Below, piece by piece: positions 23,621 through 30,323 of a stretch of DNA of 30,323 nt. The notes under the pieces are model-generated. The model was not told where the DNA came from. It made no database searches and worked only from the letters and a program-made list of their open reading frames with translations. The DNA is from an uncultured Clostridia bacterium (lineage in GTDB: Bacteria > Bacillota > Clostridia > Christensenellales > Borkfalkiaceae). The translations under genes were made by a program, and so were the position numbers. The DNA is taken from NCBI GenBank assembly GCA_934249215.1, contig CAKQKN010000141.1, positions 1 to 30,323 of the forward strand, read 5' to 3'. The stretch's first letter is position 1, and each line of letters begins with the position of its first letter.

Positions 23621-23713
23621 CAAACGGTTTTGGCGAGTGCTGAAACAAACGTATCGGAGCGCTTTTCGAAAAGGCTCAATAATTTGCATCGAGAAAGTAA
23701 GGAGGAGCAATAT

Positions 23714-26299
23714 ATGAACGAAGAAAAATATACTCAAAAAGCTTTATCGGCTTTGCAAGAAGCTCAGAATACCGCTCTTGCCGACAGTCATCAGGAGATA
23801 AAGGAAGAGCATCTTTTAAGCGCGCTACTTGGCGATAACGGGCTTATAAGCGGACTTTTGACCAAAAATTCGGTTGATATCGCGGCGCTTAAGCGTGAAA
23901 CGGATGCATATCTTGAATCCCTTCCGCAAGTGTCCGGTTCGGGCTCGAACGTATATATCGGAAACGAACTCGCAAAGGTGCTTGCCGTTGCGGAAAAACT
24001 CGCGAAAGAAAACGGCGACGGGTTCATCGGCGTGGAGCACTTGTTTATCGCTATGCTGAAAAATCCGTCGGCTTTCGTGAAAGATCTTTTCAGAAAATAC
24101 GGCGTTACGGAGCCCGCGTTCACGCGCGAGCTTAATAAGGTCAAGACGGCGCCGAACACCGCGGATAACCCGGAGGATACTTACGACGCGCTCAAAAAAT
24201 ACGGCGACGATCTCGTCGAACGCGCGAAAAGCGGCAAACTCGACCCCGTGATCGGCAGGGACGAAGAGATTCGTAACGTTATCAGAATTTTGTCGAGAAA
24301 AACCAAAAACAACCCCGTGCTGATAGGCGAACCGGGCGTCGGTAAAACGGCTATCGTCGAGGGACTTGCTAAACGTATAGTCGACGGCGACGTTCCCGAG
24401 GGGCTTAAGAACAAACATATTTTCGCGCTCGATATGGGCTCGCTTATCGCGGGCGCAAAATATCGCGGCGAGTTCGAAGAAAGGCTCAAAGCCGTGCTTA
24501 ACGAAGTGAAGAAACAGGAAGGCAGAATGCTTCTGTTTATCGACGAACTTCACACAATCGTGGGCGCGGGTAAAACCGAGGGCAGCATGGACGCAGGAAA
24601 CTTGCTCAAGCCTATGCTCGCAAGGGGCGAACTGCACTGTATCGGCGCGACCACGCTCGACGAATACACGAAATATATCGAAAAAGATCCCGCGCTCGAA
24701 AGACGGTTCCAGCCGGTTACGGTTGATCAGCCGACGGTTGAGGACACGATCACGATATTGCGCGGACTTAAGGAAAGATACGAAATCTTCCACGGCGTCA
24801 GAATACACGACAACGCGCTCGTCGCGGCGGCAACCCTTTCCGATCGTTACATTACCGACAGATTTTTGCCCGATAAGGCGATAGACCTCGTGGACGAAGC
24901 GTGCGCAATGCTACGTACGGAAATCGACAGCATGCCGACCGAGATGGACGTCATTTCGCGCCGTATCGTTCAGCTTCAGATGGAAGAACTCGCGCTGTCC
25001 AAAGAAACGGACAAACTTTCCGCAAGCAGACTGGAGAGCGTGAGAAAGGAACTCGCCGAGAAAAAGGCGGCTTTCAGCGAACTCAAAACGCGCTGGGAAA
25101 ACGAGAAAAAGGAAATCGAGGGCGTCAAGACCACCAAAGAACAGATCGACAAGATCGGTTACGAGATAGAGTCGGCAAAGCGGCGCGGCGATTACGAACG
25201 CGCGGCAAAACTGCAATACAGCGAACTGCCCGCGCTCAGGAAAAAACTCGAGGACGAGGAGAAAAAAGCGTCGTCCGGTTCGAACGATCACTTGCTTCGT
25301 AACGAAGTCACCGCCGACGAGATCGCGCAGATCGTTTCGAGATGGACGAGCGTTCCCGTTACCAAACTTATGGAAAGCGAGAAGCAGAAACTTCTGAAAC
25401 TCGGCGACAAACTCCACGAAAGAGTTATCGGTCAGGACGAAGCGGTCGAAAGCGTCGCCGAAGCGATACTCAGATCGCGTGCCGGCATATCCGACGAAAA
25501 TCGACCTATAGGCTCGTTTTTGTTCCTCGGGCCGACCGGCGTCGGCAAGACCGAGCTTGCAAAAACGCTTGCGGAATATCTGTTCGACGACGAGAGAAAT
25601 ATCGTCCGGATCGATATGTCCGAATATATGGAGAAGTTCTCCGTGTCGCGTCTTATAGGCGCGCCTCCGGGATACGTCGGATACGACGAGGGCGGTCAGC
25701 TTACCGAAGCGGTCAGAAGAAAACCATACTCCGTTGTTTTGTTCGACGAAATCGAAAAAGCGCACCCCGACGTGTTCAATATTCTGCTTTCCGTTCTCGA
25801 CGACGGCAGAGTTACCGATGGTCAGGGCAGAACGGTTAACTTCAAAAACACCGTGATCATTCTGACGTCCAACCTCGGGAGCAGCTTCATTCTCGACGAC
25901 GTCGAAAAGCACGGGAAAATCACCGAAGAAGCGAAATCGCAGATCGACGCGCTTCTGAAAAAGACTTTCCGTCCCGAATTTCTCAACAGGCTCGACGATA
26001 TCGTTATGTTCACCCCGCTCGACAAGGAAAGCGTCGGCAAGATAGTCGATTTGTTCCTCGCAAGGCTCGGGAAACGGCTCGCCAAACAGCAGCTTAAGCT
26101 GAGCGTGACCGCCGCGGCGAAAGATAAGATCATCGAAAGCGGCTACGATGTCGTTTTCGGCGCAAGACCGCTCAAACGGTACATCGAAAGCACCGTCGAA
26201 GTTCAGGTCGCAAAGGCTATTCTCGGCGGTAATTTCGCGGAGGGCGACTCGCTCGTCGTGGACGTCGTAAACGGCGAAATCGCCGTGCGCAAGGAATAA
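23714..26299 (+). CDS. clpB: ClpB disaggregase (AAA+ chaperone)
   Basis: The 861-residue Hsp100 protein solubilises protein aggregates with DnaK. It has the N-terminal Clp-N double repeat (1-145), NBD1 with Walker A GEPGVGKT (205-212) and Walker B LLFIDE (274-279), a full-length coiled-coil middle domain (about 404-520), and NBD2 with Walker A GPTGVGKT (606-613), DEIEKAHP and the FRPEFLNRLDD sensor region. The full M domain and lack of a ClpP-binding IGF-type loop identify ClpB rather than ClpC. The frame stays open upstream, but AGGAGG (23700-23705) points to the ATG at 23714, which gives the family N-terminus. CIRCE control is visible. The gene stands alone before a strong terminator. Confidence 0.93.
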   Translation: MNEEKYTQKALSALQEAQNTALADSHQEIKEEHLLSALLGDNGLISGLLTKNSVDIAALKRETDAYLESLPQVSGSGSNVYIGNELAKVLAVAEKLAKENGDGFIGVEHLFIAMLKNPSAFVKDLFRKYGVTEPAFTRELNKVKTAPNTADNPEDTYDALKKYGDDLVERAKSGKLDPVIGRDEEIRNVIRILSRKTKNNPVLIGEPGVGKTAIVEGLAKRIVDGDVPEGLKNKHIFALDMGSLIAGAKYRGEFEERLKAVLNEVKKQEGRMLLFIDELHTIVGAGKTEGSMDAGNLLKPMLARGELHCIGATTLDEYTKYIEKDPALERRFQPVTVDQPTVEDTITILRGLKERYEIFHGVRIHDNALVAAATLSDRYITDRFLPDKAIDLVDEACAMLRTEIDSMPTEMDVISRRIVQLQMEELALSKETDKLSASRLESVRKELAEKKAAFSELKTRWENEKKEIEGVKTTKEQIDKIGYEIESAKRRGDYERAAKLQYSELPALRKKLEDEEKKASSGSNDHLLRNEVTADEIAQIVSRWTSVPVTKLMESEKQKLLKLGDKLHERVIGQDEAVESVAEAILRSRAGISDENRPIGSFLFLGPTGVGKTELAKTLAEYLFDDERNIVRIDMSEYMEKFSVSRLIGAPPGYVGYDEGGQLTEAVRRKPYSVVLFDEIEKAHPDVFNILLSVLDDGRVTDGQGRTVNFKNTVIILTSNLGSSFILDDVEKHGKITEEAKSQIDALLKKTFRPEFLNRLDDIVMFTPLDKESVGKIVDLFLARLGKRLAKQQLKLSVTAAAKDKIIESGYDVVFGARPLKRYIESTVEVQVAKAILGGNFAEGDSLVVDVVNGEIAVRKE

Positions 26300-26398
26300 T
26301 TCGGATCTTTGAAGCGCGGGCGATTTTGCAAGGTCGCAGCAATGAGCGAAAACTTGCGAAACGCACGATAATCGACCTATCGGCGTGGATTTTGATTG

Positions 26399-26438
26399 AA
26401 AACCGTCGCAAATTCAAAACGTTTGCGGCGGTTTTTTT
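26399..26438 (+). terminator. Intrinsic terminator of clpB
   Basis: A 14-bp stem, AAAACCGTCGCAAA with TTTGCGGCGGTTTT (one wobble), closes a 9-base loop and runs into seven T. It lies 100 bases after the clpB stop. Confidence 0.85.
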
Positions 26439-26509
26439 CGCGCTTTTCGGGCTTCATTTCGCGTGCGGAGTTTTTTATGCGGTCAATGTGCGATTGCGGC
26501 TTAAATCTC

Positions 26510-26538
26510 TTGACAATTTTTTCGGCAAAAAGTATACT
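26510..26538 (+). promoter_or_regulatory. Sigma-A promoter of the two-component operon
   Basis: TTGACA (26510-26515), a 17-base spacer, TATACT (26533-26538). The transcript would start near 26545, giving a leader of about 130 bases before the response regulator gene. Confidence 0.7.
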
Positions 26539-26677
26539 ACGATCGTGAGGCGGATACTGCGTTAATTCAAAGCGAAAATCGCGACCGCAATCACGGTTGC
26601 TGCGTATTTTTAAGTAATTTTTAGTTTCGCGGTATATAATAAAGTCAGAAATATATCGTGAGAGGGTGCGAAGCGTT

Positions 26678-27346
26678 ATGAGATTGCTTCTTGCGGAGGA
26701 CGAAAGGGAACTCTCGTCCGCAATCGTGAAAATACTTCGGTTCAACAAATACGAGGTCGACGCGGTGTACGACGGGCTTTCCGCTTATGAAAAACTTTCG
26801 GAAAACTCTTACGATTGCGCCGTGCTCGATATTATGATGCCGAAAATCGACGGGCTCGAAGTCGTTCGCAAAATCCGCGCGGAAGCCGACAACGTTCCCG
26901 TGCTGATACTCACGGCGAAGTCGGAAACGGACGATAAGGTGCTCGGGCTTGACGCGGGCGCCGACGATTATCTCACGAAACCGTTTGCGGTCAAGGAACT
27001 TCTGGCGAGGATACGCGCGCTCACGCGGAGAAACGCGGAATTCCGCGAATGTTTCGAGATCGGCAACACCGTGCTCGATCCGTCCACGTTCGAACTTCGG
27101 GCGAAAACGGCGGTTCGGCTTACGAGTACGGAATATAAACTTTGTCAATATCTCATCAAAAACGGCGACGCGTACGTTTCCGCCGAAAAACTTCTCGAAA
27201 ACGTCTGGGAGTTCGAAACGGAAGCCGAAATCAACGTCGTTTGGGTGTATTTGTCGATGCTTCGGAAAAAACTCGGCGCGATCGGCTCGGACTATACCGT
27301 CGTTTCCGCGCGCGGTCGGGGGTACAGGCTGGAGGCGTGTAAATGA
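26678..27346 (+). CDS. OmpR/PhoB-type response regulator
   Basis: This 222-residue regulator has an intact receiver: acidic pair Glu7-Asp8, phospho-accepting Asp51 in VLDIMMPKIDG, switch Thr79 in LTAKSE, Lys101 in TKPF. A winged-helix DNA-binding domain follows (LTSTEYKLCQYL, VWVYLSMLRKKL, VVSARGRGYRLE). It should bind DNA when phosphorylated by the kinase encoded just downstream. A GTG four codons earlier is in frame, but the ATG at 26678 gives the usual N-terminus and has GAGGG upstream. Its stop overlaps the kinase start as ATGA. The signal and regulon are not evident; the small membrane protein gene behind the kinase is a likely target or accessory. Confidence 0.92.
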   Translation: MRLLLAEDERELSSAIVKILRFNKYEVDAVYDGLSAYEKLSENSYDCAVLDIMMPKIDGLEVVRKIRAEADNVPVLILTAKSETDDKVLGLDAGADDYLTKPFAVKELLARIRALTRRNAEFRECFEIGNTVLDPSTFELRAKTAVRLTSTEYKLCQYLIKNGDAYVSAEKLLENVWEFETEAEINVVWVYLSMLRKKLGAIGSDYTVVSARGRGYRLEACK

Positions 27347-28545
27347 TCGACGGGCTTAAACGAAGATTCATCGTTGCGGCGACCCTGAGCGTTGCCGCCG
27401 TCATTCTCGTCATCGCGGCGACCGTCAATATTCTTAACTACACGCAGATTGCGGGCTATGCCGACAAAATTCTTCTGACGCTCGATGAAAACGGCGGTTC
27501 GTTCCCGCCGAACGGCTATCCGTCGAACGACGATGCCTCGGGCGGTGAAGAATACGTGTTTGGACCCGAAACCCCGCACGAAACGCGTTTCTTTTTGGTT
27601 AAGTTCGTCGGCGATCAGGCTGTTGCGGACGTGCGCAACATAATTTCCGTGAGCGGACAAAAGGCGGTCGAACTTGCCCGAACGGTCTGGCCGGGGAAAA
27701 AAGTTTCGGGATATATAAACGAATTCAGATTTTTAAAAAGTTACGCCAATAACTCCGTGTTGTTCGTCGACTGCTCGCGGCAGTTCAAGTTCGCGCGGCA
27801 GGTGCTTTTAAAGTCGCTCGTTATGTCGCTCGTCGGGATTCTTTCGGTTTTTATCGTGGCGGTGTGCGTTTCCGGTAAGGTCGTGGCGCCGTTTGCCGAA
27901 AGTTACGAGCGGCAAAAGCGTTTTATCACAGACGCGGGGCACGAGCTGAAAACGCCGCTTTCGGTCATTTCCGCAAACAACGAACTGATCGAACTGACGT
28001 CGGGAAAAAGCGAATATACCGAGGCAATTTCGGGGCAGGTCGTGAATATGGCGGCGATGGTCAGAAATATGACTGAACTTGCGCGAATGCACGAGGAGAA
28101 AACCGATTTTTCCGATTTCGATTTCTCCGTCGCTCTTTCCGAAACGGTTGACGGAATGTCGTCCGTCCTGAAAGCGGGCGGGCGCGAACTTACGACCGAA
28201 ATAGGCGATTTCCGTTATTTCGGTAACGAGAGATTGTTCAGACGCGCTTTCGGGCTGCTGCTCGATAACGCCGCAAAATACGCGTTGACGTTCGTCGACG
28301 TCAAACTGTTTAAGGAGGGCAGACAGCTCGTTCTTGCGATTTCCAACGACGCGGAAAACGTCGTCAGGAAAGATTATTCCGAGTGCTTCGAGCGGTTTTA
28401 CCGCGGGGCGGATGCGAGGGCGTCGCGCCCGGACGGGAGCGGAATCGGGCTTTCGGTCGTCAAAGAGATCGTTTCAATCCATAAAGGAAGCGTTTCCGCG
28501 AGCGGCGACCGTAACGGAGTTTTTACCGTAAAAATCAAGCTATAG
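27343..28545 (+). CDS. Membrane sensor histidine kinase
   Basis: The 400-residue kinase has one membrane helix at about 10-32, an extracytoplasmic region of about 120 residues with a Gly/Pro/Asp-rich loop, and a second helix at about 157-178. The dimerisation and phosphoacceptor domain follows (FITDAGHELKTPLSVI, His200), then an ATPase domain with N box LLLDNAAKYA (Asn309) and G2 box DGSGIGLSVVKEI (364-376). The usual DxGxG G1 box reads SNDAENV, a variant seen in other Bacillota kinases. GGAGG lies seven bases before the ATG, and the start overlaps the regulator stop. It should phosphorylate that regulator. The extracytoplasmic domain resembles no family I recognise, so the stimulus is unknown. 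Confidence 0.92.
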   Translation: MIDGLKRRFIVAATLSVAAVILVIAATVNILNYTQIAGYADKILLTLDENGGSFPPNGYPSNDDASGGEEYVFGPETPHETRFFLVKFVGDQAVADVRNIISVSGQKAVELARTVWPGKKVSGYINEFRFLKSYANNSVLFVDCSRQFKFARQVLLKSLVMSLVGILSVFIVAVCVSGKVVAPFAESYERQKRFITDAGHELKTPLSVISANNELIELTSGKSEYTEAISGQVVNMAAMVRNMTELARMHEEKTDFSDFDFSVALSETVDGMSSVLKAGGRELTTEIGDFRYFGNERLFRRAFGLLLDNAAKYALTFVDVKLFKEGRQLVLAISNDAENVVRKDYSECFERFYRGADARASRPDGSGIGLSVVKEIVSIHKGSVSASGDRNGVFTVKIKL

Positions 28546-28625
28546 GTCGATTATCGCGCTTTTATCGGGTTTTGATAAAGTGCGAAATCGTTCGAAAAAT
28601 ATAAAAATCGAGAGGAGAAAGGATT

Positions 28626-28802
28626 ATGAAGGACAAAAAATTCTATTTTATCATCGTTCCGCTTATCGTTGCGGTCTGCGTTCTGATGTACGTCGTTACC
28701 GGCATCGCGGCGAATTCGTTCGAAATCGGGAAATGCAAGCTGTCCGATTGCGAGAAAAACAACTCGCCGATCGTCAGCGAACTCGTTTTGACGGAAGAAT
28801 AA
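28626..28802 (+). CDS. Small single-pass membrane protein of 58 residues
   Basis: An ATG eight bases after GGAG opens a 58-codon frame: a short basic start (MKDKKF), one hydrophobic helix (YFIIVPLIVAVCVLMYVVTG, about 7-26) and a polar tail with two cysteines four residues apart (CKLSDC) and an acidic end. The basic residues before the helix predict a cytoplasmic N-terminus and an outside tail. It lies 80 bases behind the histidine kinase and is followed by hairpins, so it is probably the last gene of the two-component operon. No family is recognised. It may be a kinase modulator or a target gene; that is inference from position. Confidence 0.65.
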   Translation: MKDKKFYFIIVPLIVAVCVLMYVVTGIAANSFEIGKCKLSDCEKNNSPIVSELVLTEE

Positions 28803-28808
28803 GTCGGG

Positions 28809-28869
28809 CGGACGCTTGCGTGCGTCCGTAAACCGAGCCGACGCCCCGCCCGTGCGGGGCGCTTCTTTT
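28809..28869 (+). terminator. Double hairpin terminator after the small membrane protein
   Basis: CGGACGC pairs with GCGTCCG (28809-28828). Then CGCCCCGC pairs with GCGGGGCG around CCGT (28842-28861), followed by CTTCTTTTG. The second hairpin is very stable, but its U run is interrupted by a C. Confidence 0.65.
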
Positions 28870-28875
28870 GTCGCT

Positions 28876-28904
28876 TCGCGGTTAGCGTTTGTGGCGAACC
28901 GCGA
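28876..28904 (+). promoter_or_regulatory. Hairpin in the leader before the DXS-like gene
   Basis: TCGCGGTT and AACCGCGA form a perfect 8-bp stem around a 13-base loop, with no U run after it. It lies about 70 bases before the start at 28971. No clear promoter was found between the terminator and this gene. Role unknown. Confidence 0.35.
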
Positions 28905-28970
28905 TTTAAGGAAAGAACAAAATAGAAAGAATTGAAAGTGTGATAAATCGGAACGAAAGGAGAGAGAAAA

Positions 28971-30323
28971 GTGTATGAACTGTTGAGCAAGATTAACTGC
29001 CCGGGCGACGTCAAAAAACTGTCGCTTTCCGAACTCGAAACGCTTGCGGGCGAAATCAGGGAAGGACTTTTTAACAGATTGACCAAAATCGGCGGGCATT
29101 TCGGTCCGAATTTCGGTATGGTCGAGATGACGATCGCTCTGCATTACGTGTTCGATTCGCCGACGGACAAGTTTGTTTTCGACGTTTCGCACCAGAGTTA
29201 CACGCACAAAATGCTTACGGGTAGAAAGAACGGATACATTAAGGACGAGTGTTTCAAAGAAGATTCGGGATACACCAACCCCGACGAGTCGGAGCACGAT
29301 TTTTTCAACGTGGGGCATACGTCGACGTCGATTTCGCTCGCGACCGGGCTTGCCAAAGGCAGAGAGATTCTCGGCGGGGACGAAAACGTGATCGCGATCA
29401 TCGGCGACGGTTCGCTTTCGGGCGGTGAGGCGCTCGAGGGGCTGAACGTTGCGGGAAGCGAGATCAAAGGTAATCTCATCGTCGTTCTCAACGACAATCA
29501 GCAGTCCATTTCCGAAACGCACGGCGGAATCTATAAAAACCTCGCGCTTTTAAGGCAAACGAAGGGCGCCGCTGAAAACAATATGTTCAAGGCGATCGGG
29601 CTCGATTACGTTTACGAGGAAAACGGAAACGATATTCCCTCGCTCGTCACGCTGTTCAAAAAAGTCAAGGATATCGATCATCCGATCGTCGTTCATATCA
29701 ACACGCAGAAAGGAAAGGGGTATAAACCCGCGGAAACGGATAAAGAAGCGTGGCATTGGTGCGTGCCGTTCGACAGAACCACGGGGAAGCCGCTTCGCGC
29801 TTTCGACGGCAAAAATTACGTGAATCTCGCGAAGAAGTTTCTTCTCGAAAAGGCGAAAGAGGACGGGCGCGTCGTCGTCATTACCCCCAATATGCCCGGC
29901 GCGATCGGACTTACGCCCGAAGAACGGAATAACCTCGGCAAGCAGTTCGTTGACGTCGGGATCGCCGAAGAACAAGCGGTTGCGATGGCGAGCGGCGTGG
30001 CGAAACGCGGCGGTCGTCCCGTCGTCGTGACGAATATGACGTTTATGCAGAGGACTTACGATCAGGTGAGCCACGACGTGTGTATAAACGATTCGCCCGT
30101 GACTTTCCTTCTCAACTACTCGAGTTTTGCCGGGCTGACCGACGTTACGCACCTCGGAATTTTCGGTCTGCCCATCTTTGCCAATATCCCCGATCTCGTG
30201 GTATTCGCGCCGTCCTCGGTTGAAGAACTTAAAGCGGGGCTCGAATATTCGATCGGGCAAAGCAAGCATCCGATGATGATTCTTATTCCCGGGAACGAGG
30301 TTCACTCGCGCCCGATTATCGAG
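28971..30323 (+). CDS. DXS-like thiamine diphosphate enzyme (3' end outside the window)
   Basis: The first 451 codons are visible and resemble 1-deoxy-D-xylulose-5-phosphate synthase, which makes DXP from pyruvate and glyceraldehyde 3-phosphate. TPP-related residues are kept: His43 in GGHFGPNFG, His116 in GHTSTSIS, GDG (145-147) with NDN (174-176), Glu333 in GIAEEQA and His394. But the motif IYSTFLQR reads TNMTFMQR, and DRAGxVGADG reads NYSSFAGLTD, so the positions of Tyr395, Arg423 and Asp430 of the Deinococcus enzyme (numbering from memory) are Asn355, Tyr383 and Thr390. These help bind the phosphorylated substrate, so a different acceptor is possible. The start is GTG, eight bases after AGGAG; an ATG four bases later is out of frame. 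DXS is usually about 620 residues; this one aligns as slightly shorter. Confidence 0.75.
   Translation, partial: MYELLSKINCPGDVKKLSLSELETLAGEIREGLFNRLTKIGGHFGPNFGMVEMTIALHYVFDSPTDKFVFDVSHQSYTHKMLTGRKNGYIKDECFKEDSGYTNPDESEHDFFNVGHTSTSISLATGLAKGREILGGDENVIAIIGDGSLSGGEALEGLNVAGSEIKGNLIVVLNDNQQSISETHGGIYKNLALLRQTKGAAENNMFKAIGLDYVYEENGNDIPSLVTLFKKVKDIDHPIVVHINTQKGKGYKPAETDKEAWHWCVPFDRTTGKPLRAFDGKNYVNLAKKFLLEKAKEDGRVVVITPNMPGAIGLTPEERNNLGKQFVDVGIAEEQAVAMASGVAKRGGRPVVVTNMTFMQRTYDQVSHDVCINDSPVTFLLNYSSFAGLTDVTHLGIFGLPIFANIPDLVVFAPSSVEELKAGLEYSIGQSKHPMMILIPGNEVHSRPIIE

Larger units (their letters stand above)
26300..26677. other. Intergenic region between clpB and the two-component genes
   Basis: It holds the clpB terminator (26399-26438), a consensus-like promoter (26510-26538) and an untranslated leader of about 130 bases. 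A second isolated TATAAT stands at 26635-26640 without a clear -35. No coding frame is supported. Confidence 0.6.

Noticed and set aside
23612..23643. CtsR operator or direct-repeat heat-shock site
   Set aside because: The two GAGTGCT words look like a direct repeat, but the first has a proper inverted arm at CIRCE spacing and neither matches the CtsR heptamer.
23630..23713. Upstream in-frame start for clpB
   Set aside because: It would add 28 residues absent from ClpB proteins and ignore the strong AGGAGG at 23700.
26326..26565. 79-codon frame downstream of clpB
   Set aside because: It spans the clpB terminator and the two-component promoter and has no ribosome site.

Overview
The window reads as a chromosomal segment of an anaerobic Gram-positive bacterium of the Clostridia. 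The reasons are a gerA-gerB-gerC germination operon, a Spo0A homologue, a CIRCE operator before clpB, an NfnAB transhydrogenase pair, sigma-A promoters with Shine-Dalgarno sites, and many lipoproteins. Lineage cannot be fixed from sequence alone; a gut lineage near Christensenellales is a guess.

Layout. 1-530: non-coding DNA with three short dispersed repeats and one end of a decayed IS3-type element. 530-1222 (-): yjjG nucleotidase with an apparently leaderless promoter. 1337-5206 (-): gerA-gerB-gerC with a terminator; gerC is cut by one in-frame stop. 5546-7453 (+): a membrane protein with the architecture of a P1B metal ATPase but without its catalytic motifs. 7612-9923 (+): nfnA-nfnB, the latter with a cysteine-rich insert. 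10008-11864 (+): galM-comFC, closed by a terminator. 12089-13021 (-): Spo0A homologue with a degenerate receiver. 13386-13862 (-): flavodoxin. 13970-14944 (-): lgt. 15004-23252 (-): three large lipoprotein genes, two of them cysteine-rich paralogues with InlB-type repeats, one with about twelve Fn3-like repeats. 23253-23713: a dense divergent control region with two consensus promoters, a very short promoter-terminator unit and a CIRCE site. 23714-26299 (+): clpB. 26678-28802 (+): an OmpR-type response regulator, its histidine kinase and a 58-residue membrane protein. 28971 to the end (+): a DXS-like thiamine diphosphate enzyme, cut by the window edge.

Functional links. The lipoprotein genes run directly into lgt, the enzyme that lipidates such proteins, with one intrinsic terminator between. 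Germination (ger) and sporulation control (Spo0A) are both present but both look altered: a nonsense codon in gerC, and no phosphorylatable aspartate in Spo0A. The items most worth a second look are the P1B-ATPase pseudoenzyme, the pseudo-receiver Spo0A, the cysteine-ladder lipoproteins and the ~40-nt promoter-terminator unit upstream of clpB. No tRNA, rRNA or CRISPR array was seen.
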